This document shows positions 17,092 to 24,821 of a stretch of 64,000 nucleotides of DNA, piece after piece. The stretch spans positions 66,586 through 130,585 of the forward strand of contig JAXMDK010000013.1 in NCBI GenBank assembly GCA_046348855.1. The letters run 5' to 3'. The stretch is from TMP-24 sp046348855 (lineage in GTDB: Bacteria; Pseudomonadota; Alphaproteobacteria; Rhodobacterales; Rhodobacteraceae). The position numbers and the translations under genes were made by a program. Positions within the stretch are counted from its first letter, which is position 1, and every line of letters begins with the position of its first letter. The notes below the pieces were generated by a model, which had not been told where the DNA came from, did not search any database, and saw only the letters and a list, made by a program, of their open reading frames with translations.

Positions 17092-18030
17092 TCACATCCT
17101 TATGCGTGGATCAAGGGCCGCGATGGCGACGTCGATCAGCAGGTTCGACAGGACGATGCCGAAGGACAGCACCAGCGTGACGCCCTGCACGATGAAATAG
17201 TCGCGGGTCAGCACGCCGCGCACCAGCAGAAGCCCGAGGCCGGGAATGTTGAACAGGTTCTCGATGATGACTGTGCCGCCGATCAGGAACGAGGCGACGA
17301 CGCCAAACAGGCTGACCGTGGGCAACAGCGAATTCCACAGGACATGCCGGCGGAAGACCGTCTTGGCCGGAAGGCCCTTCGACAGTCCGGCGACGGCCAC
17401 GTCCGACCCCATCTGCTGGACCAGCGTGGCGCGCAGGTTGCGGGTCAGGATCGGGGTGACGGCGACGCCGATGGTCAGCGCCGGCAGGAACAGGTGATAG
17501 AGGTTCTCGATCAGCGACGGGCCATAGCCCGAGGCCGGAAACCAGCCGAGCTTCAGCGAAAAGATCAGGACCAGCAGCAGCCCGATGAAGTAGGACGGCA
17601 CACCCACCCCCGCCACGCAAATCAAGCGGATGCACTGGTCGATGGCCCGGCCCTGGCGGCGCGCGGCGGTGATGGCCAGCGCCAGCGTCATGATGACCGA
17701 CAGGACGAGCCCGTAGATCAGCAGGTAGAGCGTCGGCCCGATCTTCGACAGGATGATCGTGCCGACCGGCGCCCGGAACGCCAGCGACTGGCCAAGATCG
17801 CCACGCAGCAGGTTGGCCAGGTAGTAGAAGTATTGCACCGCCACCGGCCGATCCAGCCCATAGCGCAGATGGATCGCGTCGATCGCCTCCTGGCTGGCGC
17901 GCGGCCCCAACATCAGCCGCGCCGGATCGCCCGGCGTCAGCTGAAGAAGCACGAACGAGATGAAGCTGATCCCGATCAGCACCGGGATCATCTCGACCGG
18001 ACGGCGAAACAGGAATCTGTAGCGGCCCAC
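17092..18030 (-). CDS. ABC transporter permease, DppB-like
   Basis: 312 residues, starting at a GTG with AGGAG seven bases upstream. The first helix VEMIPVLIGISFISFVLLQL and the following LTPGDPARLMLGP are typical of the DppB/OppB family, as are the six membrane segments and the C-terminal LDPRIRM. The EAA-type loop lies near GLSKGLPAKTVFRRHVLWN. It is the second gene of the importer operon, transcribed after the binding protein. Confidence 0.92.
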   Translation of the reverse strand: MGRYRFLFRRPVEMIPVLIGISFISFVLLQLTPGDPARLMLGPRASQEAIDAIHLRYGLDRPVAVQYFYYLANLLRGDLGQSLAFRAPVGTIILSKIGPTLYLLIYGLVLSVIMTLALAITAARRQGRAIDQCIRLICVAGVGVPSYFIGLLLVLIFSLKLGWFPASGYGPSLIENLYHLFLPALTIGVAVTPILTRNLRATLVQQMGSDVAVAGLSKGLPAKTVFRRHVLWNSLLPTVSLFGVVASFLIGGTVIIENLFNIPGLGLLLVRGVLTRDYFIVQGVTLVLSFGIVLSNLLIDVAIAALDPRIRM

Positions 18031-18074
18031 GGGGTCACTCCTGGTTGAAGGTCGCGCTCAGGCGGCTGGCGGGG

Positions 18075-19622
18075 TCAGCCCTCGGCCAGATCGGTTTCGT
18101 CAAGCGAGCTGAACTGCGACCCGACGTTGAAGACCATGCCGCTGACCTTGGTCGAATAGGCGTTCGACCAGGCCGGATGCCAGATGGCCACCTGCGCCAC
18201 TTCGTCGACGACGATCTTCTGGATCTGGGCATAAAGCGCGCCGCGCTTGGCCGGGTCGGTCTCGCCCGAGGCTTCGTCGACCAGCTTGTTGACCTGATCG
18301 TTGTTGTATCGGGTGAAGTAGGACTTGTTGTCGCCCGCTCCCCAGACGCACCAGCGCAGCGCGTTGTCGGGATCGCGGGTTTCATTGTACCACCAGTTCA
18401 GGTTGGCCTGATACTGGCCCTCGATCAGCTGGGTCCAGACCTGGCCGGGGTCGATCTCGGAAATGGTCACGGTAATGCCGACCTCGGCCAGTTGCGACTG
18501 GATGATCTGCGCCGCCTGGCGTTCATCGACGACGCCGGCATTGACGATCAGCTCGAACGCCGGGTTGGCGACGGCGGCTTCGGCCAGCAGCGCCTTGGCC
18601 TTGTCCACGTCGCGGGCGATCAGCGGCAGGTCCTTGTCGAAATAGTCCAGCGTCGGGCTCATGATCGAGGTCGCCGGTGTGCCGTTGCCGAAGGTCACCG
18701 CGTCGCAGATCGCCTTGCGGTCGATGCCGTTGCTGACGGCCTGACGGAACTTCAGGTTGCTGAACGGTTCGGACGAATGGTTGATGAGCATGTCGTAGGT
18801 GGCGCTGGAAGGTTCGGCCCGGGCATCGAGCCCCGCGTCCTTCAGCTCCTGCAGGCGGGCGAAGGGTACGCCCATCGTCACGTCAAGCTCGCCCGCCTGG
18901 ATCATCGAGATGCGGGTGCTGTCGTCGGGGACATAGATGAATTCGAGCCCGTCGAGCTTGGGCAGGCCGTCGCGCCAGTAATGTTCGTTGCGCGCCATGA
19001 CCACGCGGTCGCCGACTTTCCATTCCACGAACTTCATCGGCCCCGAGGTCACCGTCGGGTTCTTGGCAAAGGCTTCGTCGCCCATGCTTTCGACGACCTT
19101 CTTCGACACGATCCCGGTGTTCCAGATTTCGCACAGGGTCAGGAAGGGAGTGAACTTGCGGTCAAGCGTCATGCGCACGGTTTTCGGATCGACCATTTCG
19201 ATCTTGGCCAGCGGCTGGAACGGCGCGGCATAGACCGTATCCTTCTGGAACCGCATCCGGTTCCAGCTGAAGGCCACATCCTCGGCCGTCAGCGGGCTGC
19301 CGTCCGAGAATTTCAGCCCATCGCGCAGGGTGAAGGTATAGGTCAGGCCGTCTTCCGAAATTTCCCATTTCTCGGCCAGGCCGGGGCCGACCTCGGAACG
19401 GTCGGCATTGGCCTTCAGCAGCCGTTCATAGAGCATGCCCTGGGCAACGATGTCGGCGCCGAACACGGTCTTGATCGGGTCGAGCGTCTGCACCTCGGCG
19501 CCGTAGCCGACGCGCAGGACCTTGGTGCCGGCGGCCTGCGCGGCATTGGCGAAGAATTCAAGCACCCCCGGCGCGGCAAGGCTGGCGGCGAGCGTGGTCT
19601 TGAGGAAGTCGCGGCGATCCAT
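18075..19622 (-). CDS. ABC transporter substrate-binding protein (SBP family 5), Tat-exported
   Basis: 515 residues. The N-terminus MDRRDFLKTTLAAS is a twin-arginine signal (RRDFLK) followed by a hydrophobic stretch and an AQA cleavage region, so the protein is exported folded to the periplasm. The rest is a peptide/nickel-type binding protein (GLAEKWEISEDGLTYTFTLR, FSDGSPLTAEDVAFSW). As first gene of the operon it gives the importer its specificity; with the DmpA-type peptidase downstream, a modified, D- or beta-peptide or an amide is plausible. The substrate is unknown. Confidence 0.9.
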   Translation of the reverse strand: MDRRDFLKTTLAASLAAPGVLEFFANAAQAAGTKVLRVGYGAEVQTLDPIKTVFGADIVAQGMLYERLLKANADRSEVGPGLAEKWEISEDGLTYTFTLRDGLKFSDGSPLTAEDVAFSWNRMRFQKDTVYAAPFQPLAKIEMVDPKTVRMTLDRKFTPFLTLCEIWNTGIVSKKVVESMGDEAFAKNPTVTSGPMKFVEWKVGDRVVMARNEHYWRDGLPKLDGLEFIYVPDDSTRISMIQAGELDVTMGVPFARLQELKDAGLDARAEPSSATYDMLINHSSEPFSNLKFRQAVSNGIDRKAICDAVTFGNGTPATSIMSPTLDYFDKDLPLIARDVDKAKALLAEAAVANPAFELIVNAGVVDERQAAQIIQSQLAEVGITVTISEIDPGQVWTQLIEGQYQANLNWWYNETRDPDNALRWCVWGAGDNKSYFTRYNNDQVNKLVDEASGETDPAKRGALYAQIQKIVVDEVAQVAIWHPAWSNAYSTKVSGMVFNVGSQFSSLDETDLAEG

Positions 19623-19655
19623 CGTTTCTCTCCTGATCCGGTTGTGCGTTCACGG

Positions 19656-19675
19656 TGGCGCCCGGCGGGGCGCCA
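19656..19675 (-). repeat. GC-rich hairpin in the leader of the ABC importer operon
   Basis: TGGCGCC, six-base loop, GGCGCCA: a perfect 7-bp inverted repeat 34 bases upstream of the binding-protein start. No T-tract follows on either strand. It could be a leader stem that affects translation or stability; function is unproven. Confidence 0.35.
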
Positions 19676-19780
19676 ACGGTGGCGGAGTGCGCGTAGGTTC
19701 CGGTCCGGCGCGGACGATCTCCCACCCCCTCACGTCGCCTGACCTGCGGGGAATTTCCGGTTCAAATGCCTATTCTGTCA

Positions 19781-19798
19781 ATAACATTTATATGTTAT
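19781..19798. promoter_or_regulatory. Candidate RpiR operator (ATAACAT-N4-ATGTTAT)
   Basis: ATAACATTTATATGTTAT has perfect 7-bp inverted arms around a 4-bp centre. It lies in the 185-bp spacer between the minus-strand importer operon and the rpiR-family gene, ending 10 bases before the regulator ATG. It abuts TTGACA on the minus strand (19781-19776), a good -35 for the importer. This fits autoregulation plus control of the importer by the RpiR-type protein. Confidence 0.55.
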
Positions 19799-19807
19799 GT
19801 TTGTGTC

Positions 19808-20689
19808 ATGGAGAGCATGTTCACCCATTACTTCCAGTCGGGCGCGCATCCGGTTTCGGTGCGGCTGGCCGCGCTCTTGCCGCAGTTGTCGCGGTCCGAA
19901 GCGCGGATCGCGCGCTATGTCATGGACAACATTGCCGATATCGGGTTCGAGACCGGGGTGACGCTTGCCCGGCGTTTGGCGGTCAGCGAAATCACTGTCA
20001 GCCGGTTTCTGCGCAAGGCCGGCTACAAGGGCATGGCGGCCCTGAAGCGGGAATTGCAGGCCGAACTGGCGGTTCACCAGTTCGAACCCCAGTTGCCGCG
20101 CAGTTCCGACGAGGTGGTTTCCGCGCTGCGCGGGGCGCGGGATCAGGAGCTAAAGGCGATCGCGCGGCTGTTCGACCAGTTCGAATCGGCGGACTGGGCG
20201 GCGCTTGTGGCGGCGGCGGCCGATGCGGACGAGGTCTACGTGACCGGGTTCCAGTCGGTGCGCGGGGCGGCCGAGGATTTCACCCGGCGGCTGTCGCTGG
20301 CCCGCGACCGGGTGCGGTTCGTTTCGGCCACCGACGGCATGCTGGGCGAATGGCTGACCTATCACGGCGACGCCCGGGCCAAGCCGGTGACGCTGATCGT
20401 CGTCGACGTGGTGCCGCATGCGCAGGTCGGGGCGAAGATCGCGCAGATCGCCAAGGAGTTCGGCTTTCGCGTCATCGTGATCAGCGACGAATTCTGCGAC
20501 TGGGCGCATGGGCTGGCCGACCACACGCTGTATGCCAAGTCGCGGTCGGGCATGTTTCTGGGATCGACCGTTCCGCTGATCCTCGCGCTGGACATGCTGG
20601 TCGACTTTGTCGCCCGCGCCGGTCCGGGCTATGGGCGGACGCGGTTCGACAGCTGGCAGCTGATGACCAACCGGCTGTCGCTGTTCTGA
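19808..20689 (+). CDS. RpiR/MurR-family transcriptional regulator
   Basis: 293 residues from the ATG at 19808 (a second ATG three codons later is equally possible; neither has a strong ribosome site, so the mRNA may be nearly leaderless). Residues about 10-85 are the RpiR helix-turn-helix domain (LSRSEARIARYVMDN, TLARRLAVSEITVSRFLRK). The rest is a sugar-isomerase (SIS) fold effector domain (VYVTGFQSVRGAAEDFTRRL). SIS domains usually bind phosphosugars, so pairing with a peptide-type importer is somewhat unusual. It is divergent from that importer and has an inverted repeat directly upstream. Confidence 0.88.
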   Translation: MESMFTHYFQSGAHPVSVRLAALLPQLSRSEARIARYVMDNIADIGFETGVTLARRLAVSEITVSRFLRKAGYKGMAALKRELQAELAVHQFEPQLPRSSDEVVSALRGARDQELKAIARLFDQFESADWAALVAAAADADEVYVTGFQSVRGAAEDFTRRLSLARDRVRFVSATDGMLGEWLTYHGDARAKPVTLIVVDVVPHAQVGAKIAQIAKEFGFRVIVISDEFCDWAHGLADHTLYAKSRSGMFLGSTVPLILALDMLVDFVARAGPGYGRTRFDSWQLMTNRLSLF

Positions 20690-20698
20690 GGCGGGCGG

Positions 20699-21307
20699 TT
20701 ACTTTCGCCCGATCTTCGGCTCGGTCCCGGCCTTCAGCCGTTCGATGTTCGGCAGATGCTTCCAGAAGACCAGCGTCGCCAGGATAGTGATGAGGATCGT
20801 CAGGTCGCCGTGGCCCAGGACGCCGCCCCAGACCACCGCCAGCGCCGCCGCGACCAGCGCCGACAGCGAGGAGAACCGGCTGACCAGCGCGGTCACCGCC
20901 CAGGTCAGGCAGGCGGCGATGCCGACCGGCCAGGCCAGCGCCAGAAGCGTGCCGAGAAAGGTCGCAACCCCCTTGCCGCCGCGAAACCCCAGCCAGGCCG
21001 GGAACAGATGGCCGAGGAAGGCGGCAAGCCCGGCAAGCTGGGCGGCATCCTCGGCGCCGACGAAGTGCCGGGCGATCAGCACCGCCAGCGCCCCCTTGCC
21101 GCCGTCCAGCAGCAGGGTGGCCAGCGCCGCCCCCTTGTTGCCGGTCCGCAGCACGTTGGTCGCGCCTATGTTGCCCGAACCGATCTTGCGCAGGTCGCCC
21201 AGGCCCATCGCCCGCGTCACCAGCACCCCGAAGGGAACCGAGCCCAGCAGATAGCCCATCAGCGCGGTCAGGATCAGCGCCAGCGCGCCGGTTTCGATGG
21301 GGGGCAT
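20699..21307 (-). CDS. plsY: Acyl-phosphate:glycerol-3-phosphate acyltransferase PlsY
   Basis: 202 residues, integral membrane protein that makes lysophosphatidate from acyl-phosphate and glycerol-3-phosphate at the inner membrane. The three PlsY motifs are visible: LGSVPFGVLVTR with RKIGSGNIGATNVLR, LLLDGGKGALAVL, and GHLFPAWLGFRGGKGVAT. About five membrane helices are expected. The gene begins immediately after the stop of the pseudo-dihydroorotase gene, so both are co-transcribed. Confidence 0.96.
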   Translation of the reverse strand: MPPIETGALALILTALMGYLLGSVPFGVLVTRAMGLGDLRKIGSGNIGATNVLRTGNKGAALATLLLDGGKGALAVLIARHFVGAEDAAQLAGLAAFLGHLFPAWLGFRGGKGVATFLGTLLALAWPVGIAACLTWAVTALVSRFSSLSALVAAALAVVWGGVLGHGDLTILITILATLVFWKHLPNIERLKAGTEPKIGRK

Positions 21308-22585
21308 CTATTCCTCTTTCCCGTGAACCTGTTGGCCGCCGACAAAGGTGCGCAGCACGCGCCCCTCCATCCGCTGGCCATCGAAGGGCGTGTTCTTGGA
21401 TTTCGATTTCAGCGTGAAGCGGTCCAGCACGAAGGGCGCGTCGGGGTCGAACAGCACCAGATCGGCGGGCGCGCCCACCGCCAGCCGCCCCTGCGGCAGG
21501 CCGAGACGTCTGGCGGGGTTCAGCGACATCGCCCGGAACAGCTGCGCCAGGCTCAGTTGCCCGGCATGGTAAAGCCGCAGCGCCGCCGGCAGGAAGGTCT
21601 CCAGCGCCACCGCGCCGCTGGCGGCTTCCTCAAACGGCAGGCGCTTCGATTCCTCGTCCTGCGGGGTGTGCATCGAGGAAATGATGTCGATCACGCCGGT
21701 CGCCACCGCCTCGACCATCGCCAGCCGGTCATCCTCGGACCTGAGCGGCGGCTTGACCTTGAAGAAGGTGCGATAGTCGCCGACGTCGAATTCGTTCAGC
21801 GTCAGGTGGTGGATCGAGGTTCCGGCGGTCACGTCGAGCCCGTTCTTCCGCGCGCGCTCCAGCGGCGGCAGGGCGCGGGCCACGGTGATCTGGTCGAAAT
21901 GGTAACGAACCCCGGTCATCTCGATCAGCGACAGGTCGCGGTCGAGCCCCATGCGTTCGGCCATCGGCGAGACGCCGGGCAGGCCGCGCAGACTGGCGAA
22001 CTTGCCCGAGGTTGCGGCGGCGCCGGCCGACAGTCCGGGGTCCTGCGGGTGGCCCATGATCAGCGCGCCGAGCGACCTGGCATAGGTCATGGCGCGCGAC
22101 AGGACCTTGTTGTCGGCCACCACATGGTCGCAGTCGGTGAAGGCAACCGCGCCCGCATCGCGCAGGAACCCGATCTCCACCATCTCGCGCCCCTGACGGC
22201 CCTTGGTGAGCGCCGCCATGTGGTAGATGCGGACGGGGCTGGCCTCGGCGGCGCGGCGAGTGACGAATTCGAGCGCCTCAGGCGTGTCGATCGCCGGGTT
22301 GGTGTCGGGGCGGGTGACGATGGTGGTGACGCCGCCCGCCGCAGCGGCCAGCGCGGCCGAGCGGAAGGATTCCTTGTGCCGCTCGCCCGGCTCGCCGACC
22401 TTGACGCCGATGTCGACGATGCCGGGAGCAAGGCAGTGGCCGCCGCAGTCGATCAGGGTCGCGCCCCTGGGAGCGGGAGTGTTGACGGCGGCGATGAGGC
22501 CATCCCGGATGGTGAGCGAGCTTTCGGATTCGGTGAAGCTCTCCGGGTCGATCAGGCGGGCGTTGGTGAGGTGGATCAATGTCAC
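21308..22585 (-). CDS. Catalytically degenerate dihydroorotase-like protein (pseudo-PyrC / PyrX type)
   Basis: 425 residues, amidohydrolase/dihydroorotase fold. Active dihydroorotases carry D-x-H-x-H-x-R-x-P-G; here the segment is D58-I-G60-V-K62-V-G64-E-P-G, so both metal-binding histidines and the substrate arginine are lost. The catalytic aspartate of the TDHAP motif is Met305 in ISSMHTPQ. Such inactive PyrC homologues are known structural partners of aspartate carbamoyltransferase (Pseudomonas PyrC'), and pyrB lies 1.2 kb upstream in the same direction. The start is a GTG with poor ribosome site; an ATG-started 5' copy of this gene survives at 23205. Confidence 0.88.
   Translation of the reverse strand: MTLIHLTNARLIDPESFTESESSLTIRDGLIAAVNTPAPRGATLIDCGGHCLAPGIVDIGVKVGEPGERHKESFRSAALAAAAGGVTTIVTRPDTNPAIDTPEALEFVTRRAAEASPVRIYHMAALTKGRQGREMVEIGFLRDAGAVAFTDCDHVVADNKVLSRAMTYARSLGALIMGHPQDPGLSAGAAATSGKFASLRGLPGVSPMAERMGLDRDLSLIEMTGVRYHFDQITVARALPPLERARKNGLDVTAGTSIHHLTLNEFDVGDYRTFFKVKPPLRSEDDRLAMVEAVATGVIDIISSMHTPQDEESKRLPFEEAASGAVALETFLPAALRLYHAGQLSLAQLFRAMSLNPARRLGLPQGRLAVGAPADLVLFDPDAPFVLDRFTLKSKSKNTPFDGQRMEGRVLRTFVGGQQVHGKEE
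22523..22575. repeat. Direct repeat copy A (5' end of pseudo-pyrC)
   Basis: Matches 23146-23198 in the same orientation over 53 bp without gaps, with 5 mismatches by eye. It is the start of the intact pseudo-pyrC gene and marks the downstream edge of the AT-rich insert. Confidence 0.85.
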
Positions 22586-22749
22586 TGCGATGCTGCCCCT
22601 CTTTTGGCCCAGTAAACGGCGCTTTCGGCCTCGTCATAGGTCAGGCCAGCGAAGACCAGCGTCCGAAGTCGCCGGCGCGGAACTCGACCGATCCTAGAAA
22701 AGTCCTTCGCACACGGACATCGCTTAGTTTCGGGCATCCCAGAACCCAT
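22582..22749 (-). pseudogene. 55-codon reading frame, possible C-terminal remnant of the inserted PH-like gene
   Basis: This short frame begins at an ATG inside the 3' end of the 133-residue membrane gene and ends ASQ with a TGA that overlaps the pseudo-pyrC GTG start (GTGA). Its last 27 codons (RTLVFAGLTYDEAESAVYWA and following) look coding and resemble the tail of a small domain protein. I read it as the displaced C-terminus of the gene that starts at 23125, with the middle lost or frameshifted. It might also provide translational coupling into pseudo-pyrC. Confidence 0.3.
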
Positions 22750-23125
22750 TCAGAATGCCACGGCGAGCCCAGAGCACTCTGATCGCGGTGATAGCAAAGT
22801 AATCTTGGAAAAAGCCAAAGGCGTAGACGACTAAGAGGGCCATGCCCATACCGGTCATAAGAAGCGAAAGGAAAAAAAATGGACCGGCCAAATGATAGAG
22901 GGTCCGGCACTTAGTTGAATAACCGCCCGGACAGGCCTCGTCGATAGAACGGTAGTGGAATGCATCCAAGCTGATGTACCACGCGAAGAGTCCGAAGAAA
23001 CAAATGCCTAGGAATGACACGAACATCATGCGCGAGCGACGGGAAGTGCCGCTCCAAAGCAGTTTCTCTCCTTCGCCCAGATAGGGTGTCCAGTCGATTG
23101 TGGCTGGCGGCTTTGCTAGGTTCAC
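22724..23125 (-). CDS. Small membrane protein in AT-rich insert, PH-like domain relative, probably truncated
   Basis: 133 residues. The N-terminus (WTPYLGEGEKLLWSGTSRRS) resembles bacterial PH-like membrane proteins; two membrane helices follow (MFVSFLGICFFGLFAWYIS and FFFLSLLMTGMGMALLVVY), then DYFAITAIRVLWARRGI, where such proteins normally continue into a soluble domain. Here it stops soon after, so it seems truncated. The start is a GTG overlapping the stop of the pyrC 5' fragment (GTGA). Base composition is near half GC, far below the surroundings, indicating recent acquisition. No function is assigned. Confidence 0.55.
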   Translation of the reverse strand: MNLAKPPATIDWTPYLGEGEKLLWSGTSRRSRMMFVSFLGICFFGLFAWYISLDAFHYRSIDEACPGGYSTKCRTLYHLAGPFFFLSLLMTGMGMALLVVYAFGFFQDYFAITAIRVLWARRGILNGFWDARN

Positions 23126-23205
23126 TGATCAATCCCGGATGAGGATTCGGATTCCGTCAGGCTTTCCGGGTCGATGAGGCGGGCGTTGGTGAGGTGGAGG
23201 ATCAT
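23122..23205 (-). pseudogene. Truncated 5' duplicate of the pseudo-pyrC gene (27 codons)
   Basis: It encodes MILHLTNARLIDPESLTESE and a few more residues, against MTLIHLTNARLIDPESFTES at the start of the full gene at 22585. Its ATG overlaps the GNAT stop (ATGA), which is what an intact coupled pyrC start would look like, so this is probably the original start of the gene before the insert arrived. It ends in TGA overlapping the GTG of the inserted membrane gene. Confidence 0.8.
23146..23198. repeat. Direct repeat copy B (5' fragment of pseudo-pyrC)
   Basis: Gapless partner of 22523-22575, displaced by 623 bp, 48 of 53 positions identical by eye. The divergence shows that it is not a fresh target-site duplication; it may come from recombination with a related donor locus. 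Confidence 0.85.
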
Positions 23206-23714
23206 TTGTCGGCCCCGATGGAATGGAACAGCGGGTGAAATCCCAGCGGAGCCGAGGGCTCGGGGCCAAAAGCCAGCACCATGTAGTGCTCTGCCGGTTC
23301 GCCCGGAGGTGCCAGATCCGGCCGGGGAACGAAGCCGTGCCGGGGATAGTAGCCGGTGTCGCCGATCAGGATGCAACCCCTCGCATCAAGTTCGGCCAGC
23401 CGCGCCAGACCGGCCCGGATCAACTGCCCGCCGATCCCCTGGCCTTGCCGCTGCGGTTCGACGGCGATCGGACCAAGCACGAACCAGCCTGTTTCGCCCG
23501 TCTGAGAGACCGCGGCGGTAAAGGCCACGTGACCCACGACGGCCCCCGCATCTTCCGCCACCAGCGACAGGACCAACACCCCGGCCGCGCGCAGGGCGTC
23601 GTTGAGGTCGGCCTCAGTGCCGTCGCTGTAGGGCATGTCGGCAAAGGCCCGGTGCGTCAGCGAGTGGATTTCGGGAATGTCAGCGGCAACTTCCGCGCGG
23701 ATCAGCACGGTCAA
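23202..23714 (-). CDS. GNAT-family N-acetyltransferase
   Basis: 170 residues. The acetyl-CoA pyrophosphate-binding motif A is seen as VEPQRQGQGIGGQLIRAGL and the C-terminal half has GDTGYYPRHGFVPR, a common feature of the YhbS-like GNAT branch. The start is TTG with GGGGAGG five bases upstream. It lies 40 bases after pyrB and its stop overlaps the truncated pyrC start, so it belongs to the pyrimidine operon by position only. The acetyl acceptor is unknown. Confidence 0.88.
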   Translation of the reverse strand: MTVLIRAEVAADIPEIHSLTHRAFADMPYSDGTEADLNDALRAAGVLVLSLVAEDAGAVVGHVAFTAAVSQTGETGWFVLGPIAVEPQRQGQGIGGQLIRAGLARLAELDARGCILIGDTGYYPRHGFVPRPDLAPPGEPAEHYMVLAFGPEPSAPLGFHPLFHSIGADK

Positions 23715-23754
23715 TCCGGCCTCCCCATCAGTCCGGCAATGCGATGGCGCTTGC

Positions 23755-24717
23755 TCACACCACCACCCCCACAGCCTGCCGTCCCCGCTCCGCCCGCAGG
23801 TTCCGCGCCAGCAGGTCCATGCAGGCCATGCGGACGGCGACCCCCATCTCCACCTGGTCCTGGATCACTGAACGGTTGATGTCGTCGGCGATCTCGCCGT
23901 CGATCTCCACCCCCCGGTTCATCGGGCCGGGGTGCATGACGATGGCGTCCTCCCTGGCGAAGGACAGCTTTTCGGCATCGAGCCCGTAGCGGTGGTAATA
24001 TTCCCGCTCCGAGGGGATGAAGCCGCCGTCCATCCGTTCCTTCTGAAGGCGCAGCATCATCACCACGTCGGCGTCCTTCAGCCCCTCGCGCATGTCGTCG
24101 AACAGCTCGCAGCCGAAGTCCTGGACGCCCGCGGGCATCAGGGTCGGCGGCGCAATCAGGCGGATGCGGTTTTCCATCTTGCCCAGCAGGATCAGGTTCG
24201 AGCGCGCCACGCGGGAATGGGCGATGTCGCCGCAGATCGCCACGGTCAGGCGCTGGATGCGGCCCTTGGCGCGGCGGATGGTCAGTGCGTCGAGCAGCGC
24301 CTGGGTCGGATGTTCGTGCCGCCCGTCGCCGGCGTTCAGCACCGCGCAGTTGACCTTCGAGGCCAGCAGGTTCACCGCACCCGAAGACGGGTGGCGCACC
24401 ACCAGAAGGTCGGGGTGCATGGCGTTCAGCGTCAGCGCCGTGTCGATCAGCGTCTCGCCCTTCTTCACGCTCGACTGCGCGACGGACATGTTCATCACGT
24501 CGGCCCCGAGCCGCTTGCCTGCCAGCTCGAACGAGGCCTGGGTGCGGGTCGAGGCTTCGAAGAACATGTTGATCTGGGTCAGGCCCTGCAGCGCGTCCCC
24601 GGACTTCACCGTGCGGCGGTTCAGGTCGACGTATTTCTCGGCCAGGTCGAGGACGGCGCGAATCTCTTCGGGTGCCAGATGCTCGATGCCCAGAAGATGG
24701 CGCGCGCGGAAGGTCAT
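23755..24717 (-). CDS. pyrB: Aspartate carbamoyltransferase catalytic chain
   Basis: 320 residues. It condenses carbamoyl phosphate with aspartate in pyrimidine synthesis. The carbamoyl phosphate loop is FFEASTRTQASFEL (STRT 56-59), followed by HPTQALLDAL and the C-terminal MHPGPMNRGVEI. No regulatory pyrI is present nearby; instead a degenerate PyrC follows in the same operon, as in class A ATCases that need an inactive dihydroorotase for assembly. The start at 24717 follows a normal intergenic region divergent from the UDG gene. Confidence 0.95.
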   Translation of the reverse strand: MTFRARHLLGIEHLAPEEIRAVLDLAEKYVDLNRRTVKSGDALQGLTQINMFFEASTRTQASFELAGKRLGADVMNMSVAQSSVKKGETLIDTALTLNAMHPDLLVVRHPSSGAVNLLASKVNCAVLNAGDGRHEHPTQALLDALTIRRAKGRIQRLTVAICGDIAHSRVARSNLILLGKMENRIRLIAPPTLMPAGVQDFGCELFDDMREGLKDADVVMMLRLQKERMDGGFIPSEREYYHRYGLDAEKLSFAREDAIVMHPGPMNRGVEIDGEIADDINRSVIQDQVEMGVAVRMACMDLLARNLRAERGRQAVGVVV

Positions 24718-24821
24718 GGGCGGTCCCTCGGTCCGGTCGGTCGTTGCGCCCGCTTATGGCAAAAGCCCGTGCGCGGGGCAACCGCCTTGGCAAGGGGGCG
24801 GCAGGGGCTTAGGCTGGGACG

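Noticed and set aside
22523..23198. Insertion sequence flanked by target-site duplications
   Set aside because: No transposase or terminal inverted repeats; the repeats are 53 bp and diverged, unlike target duplications.
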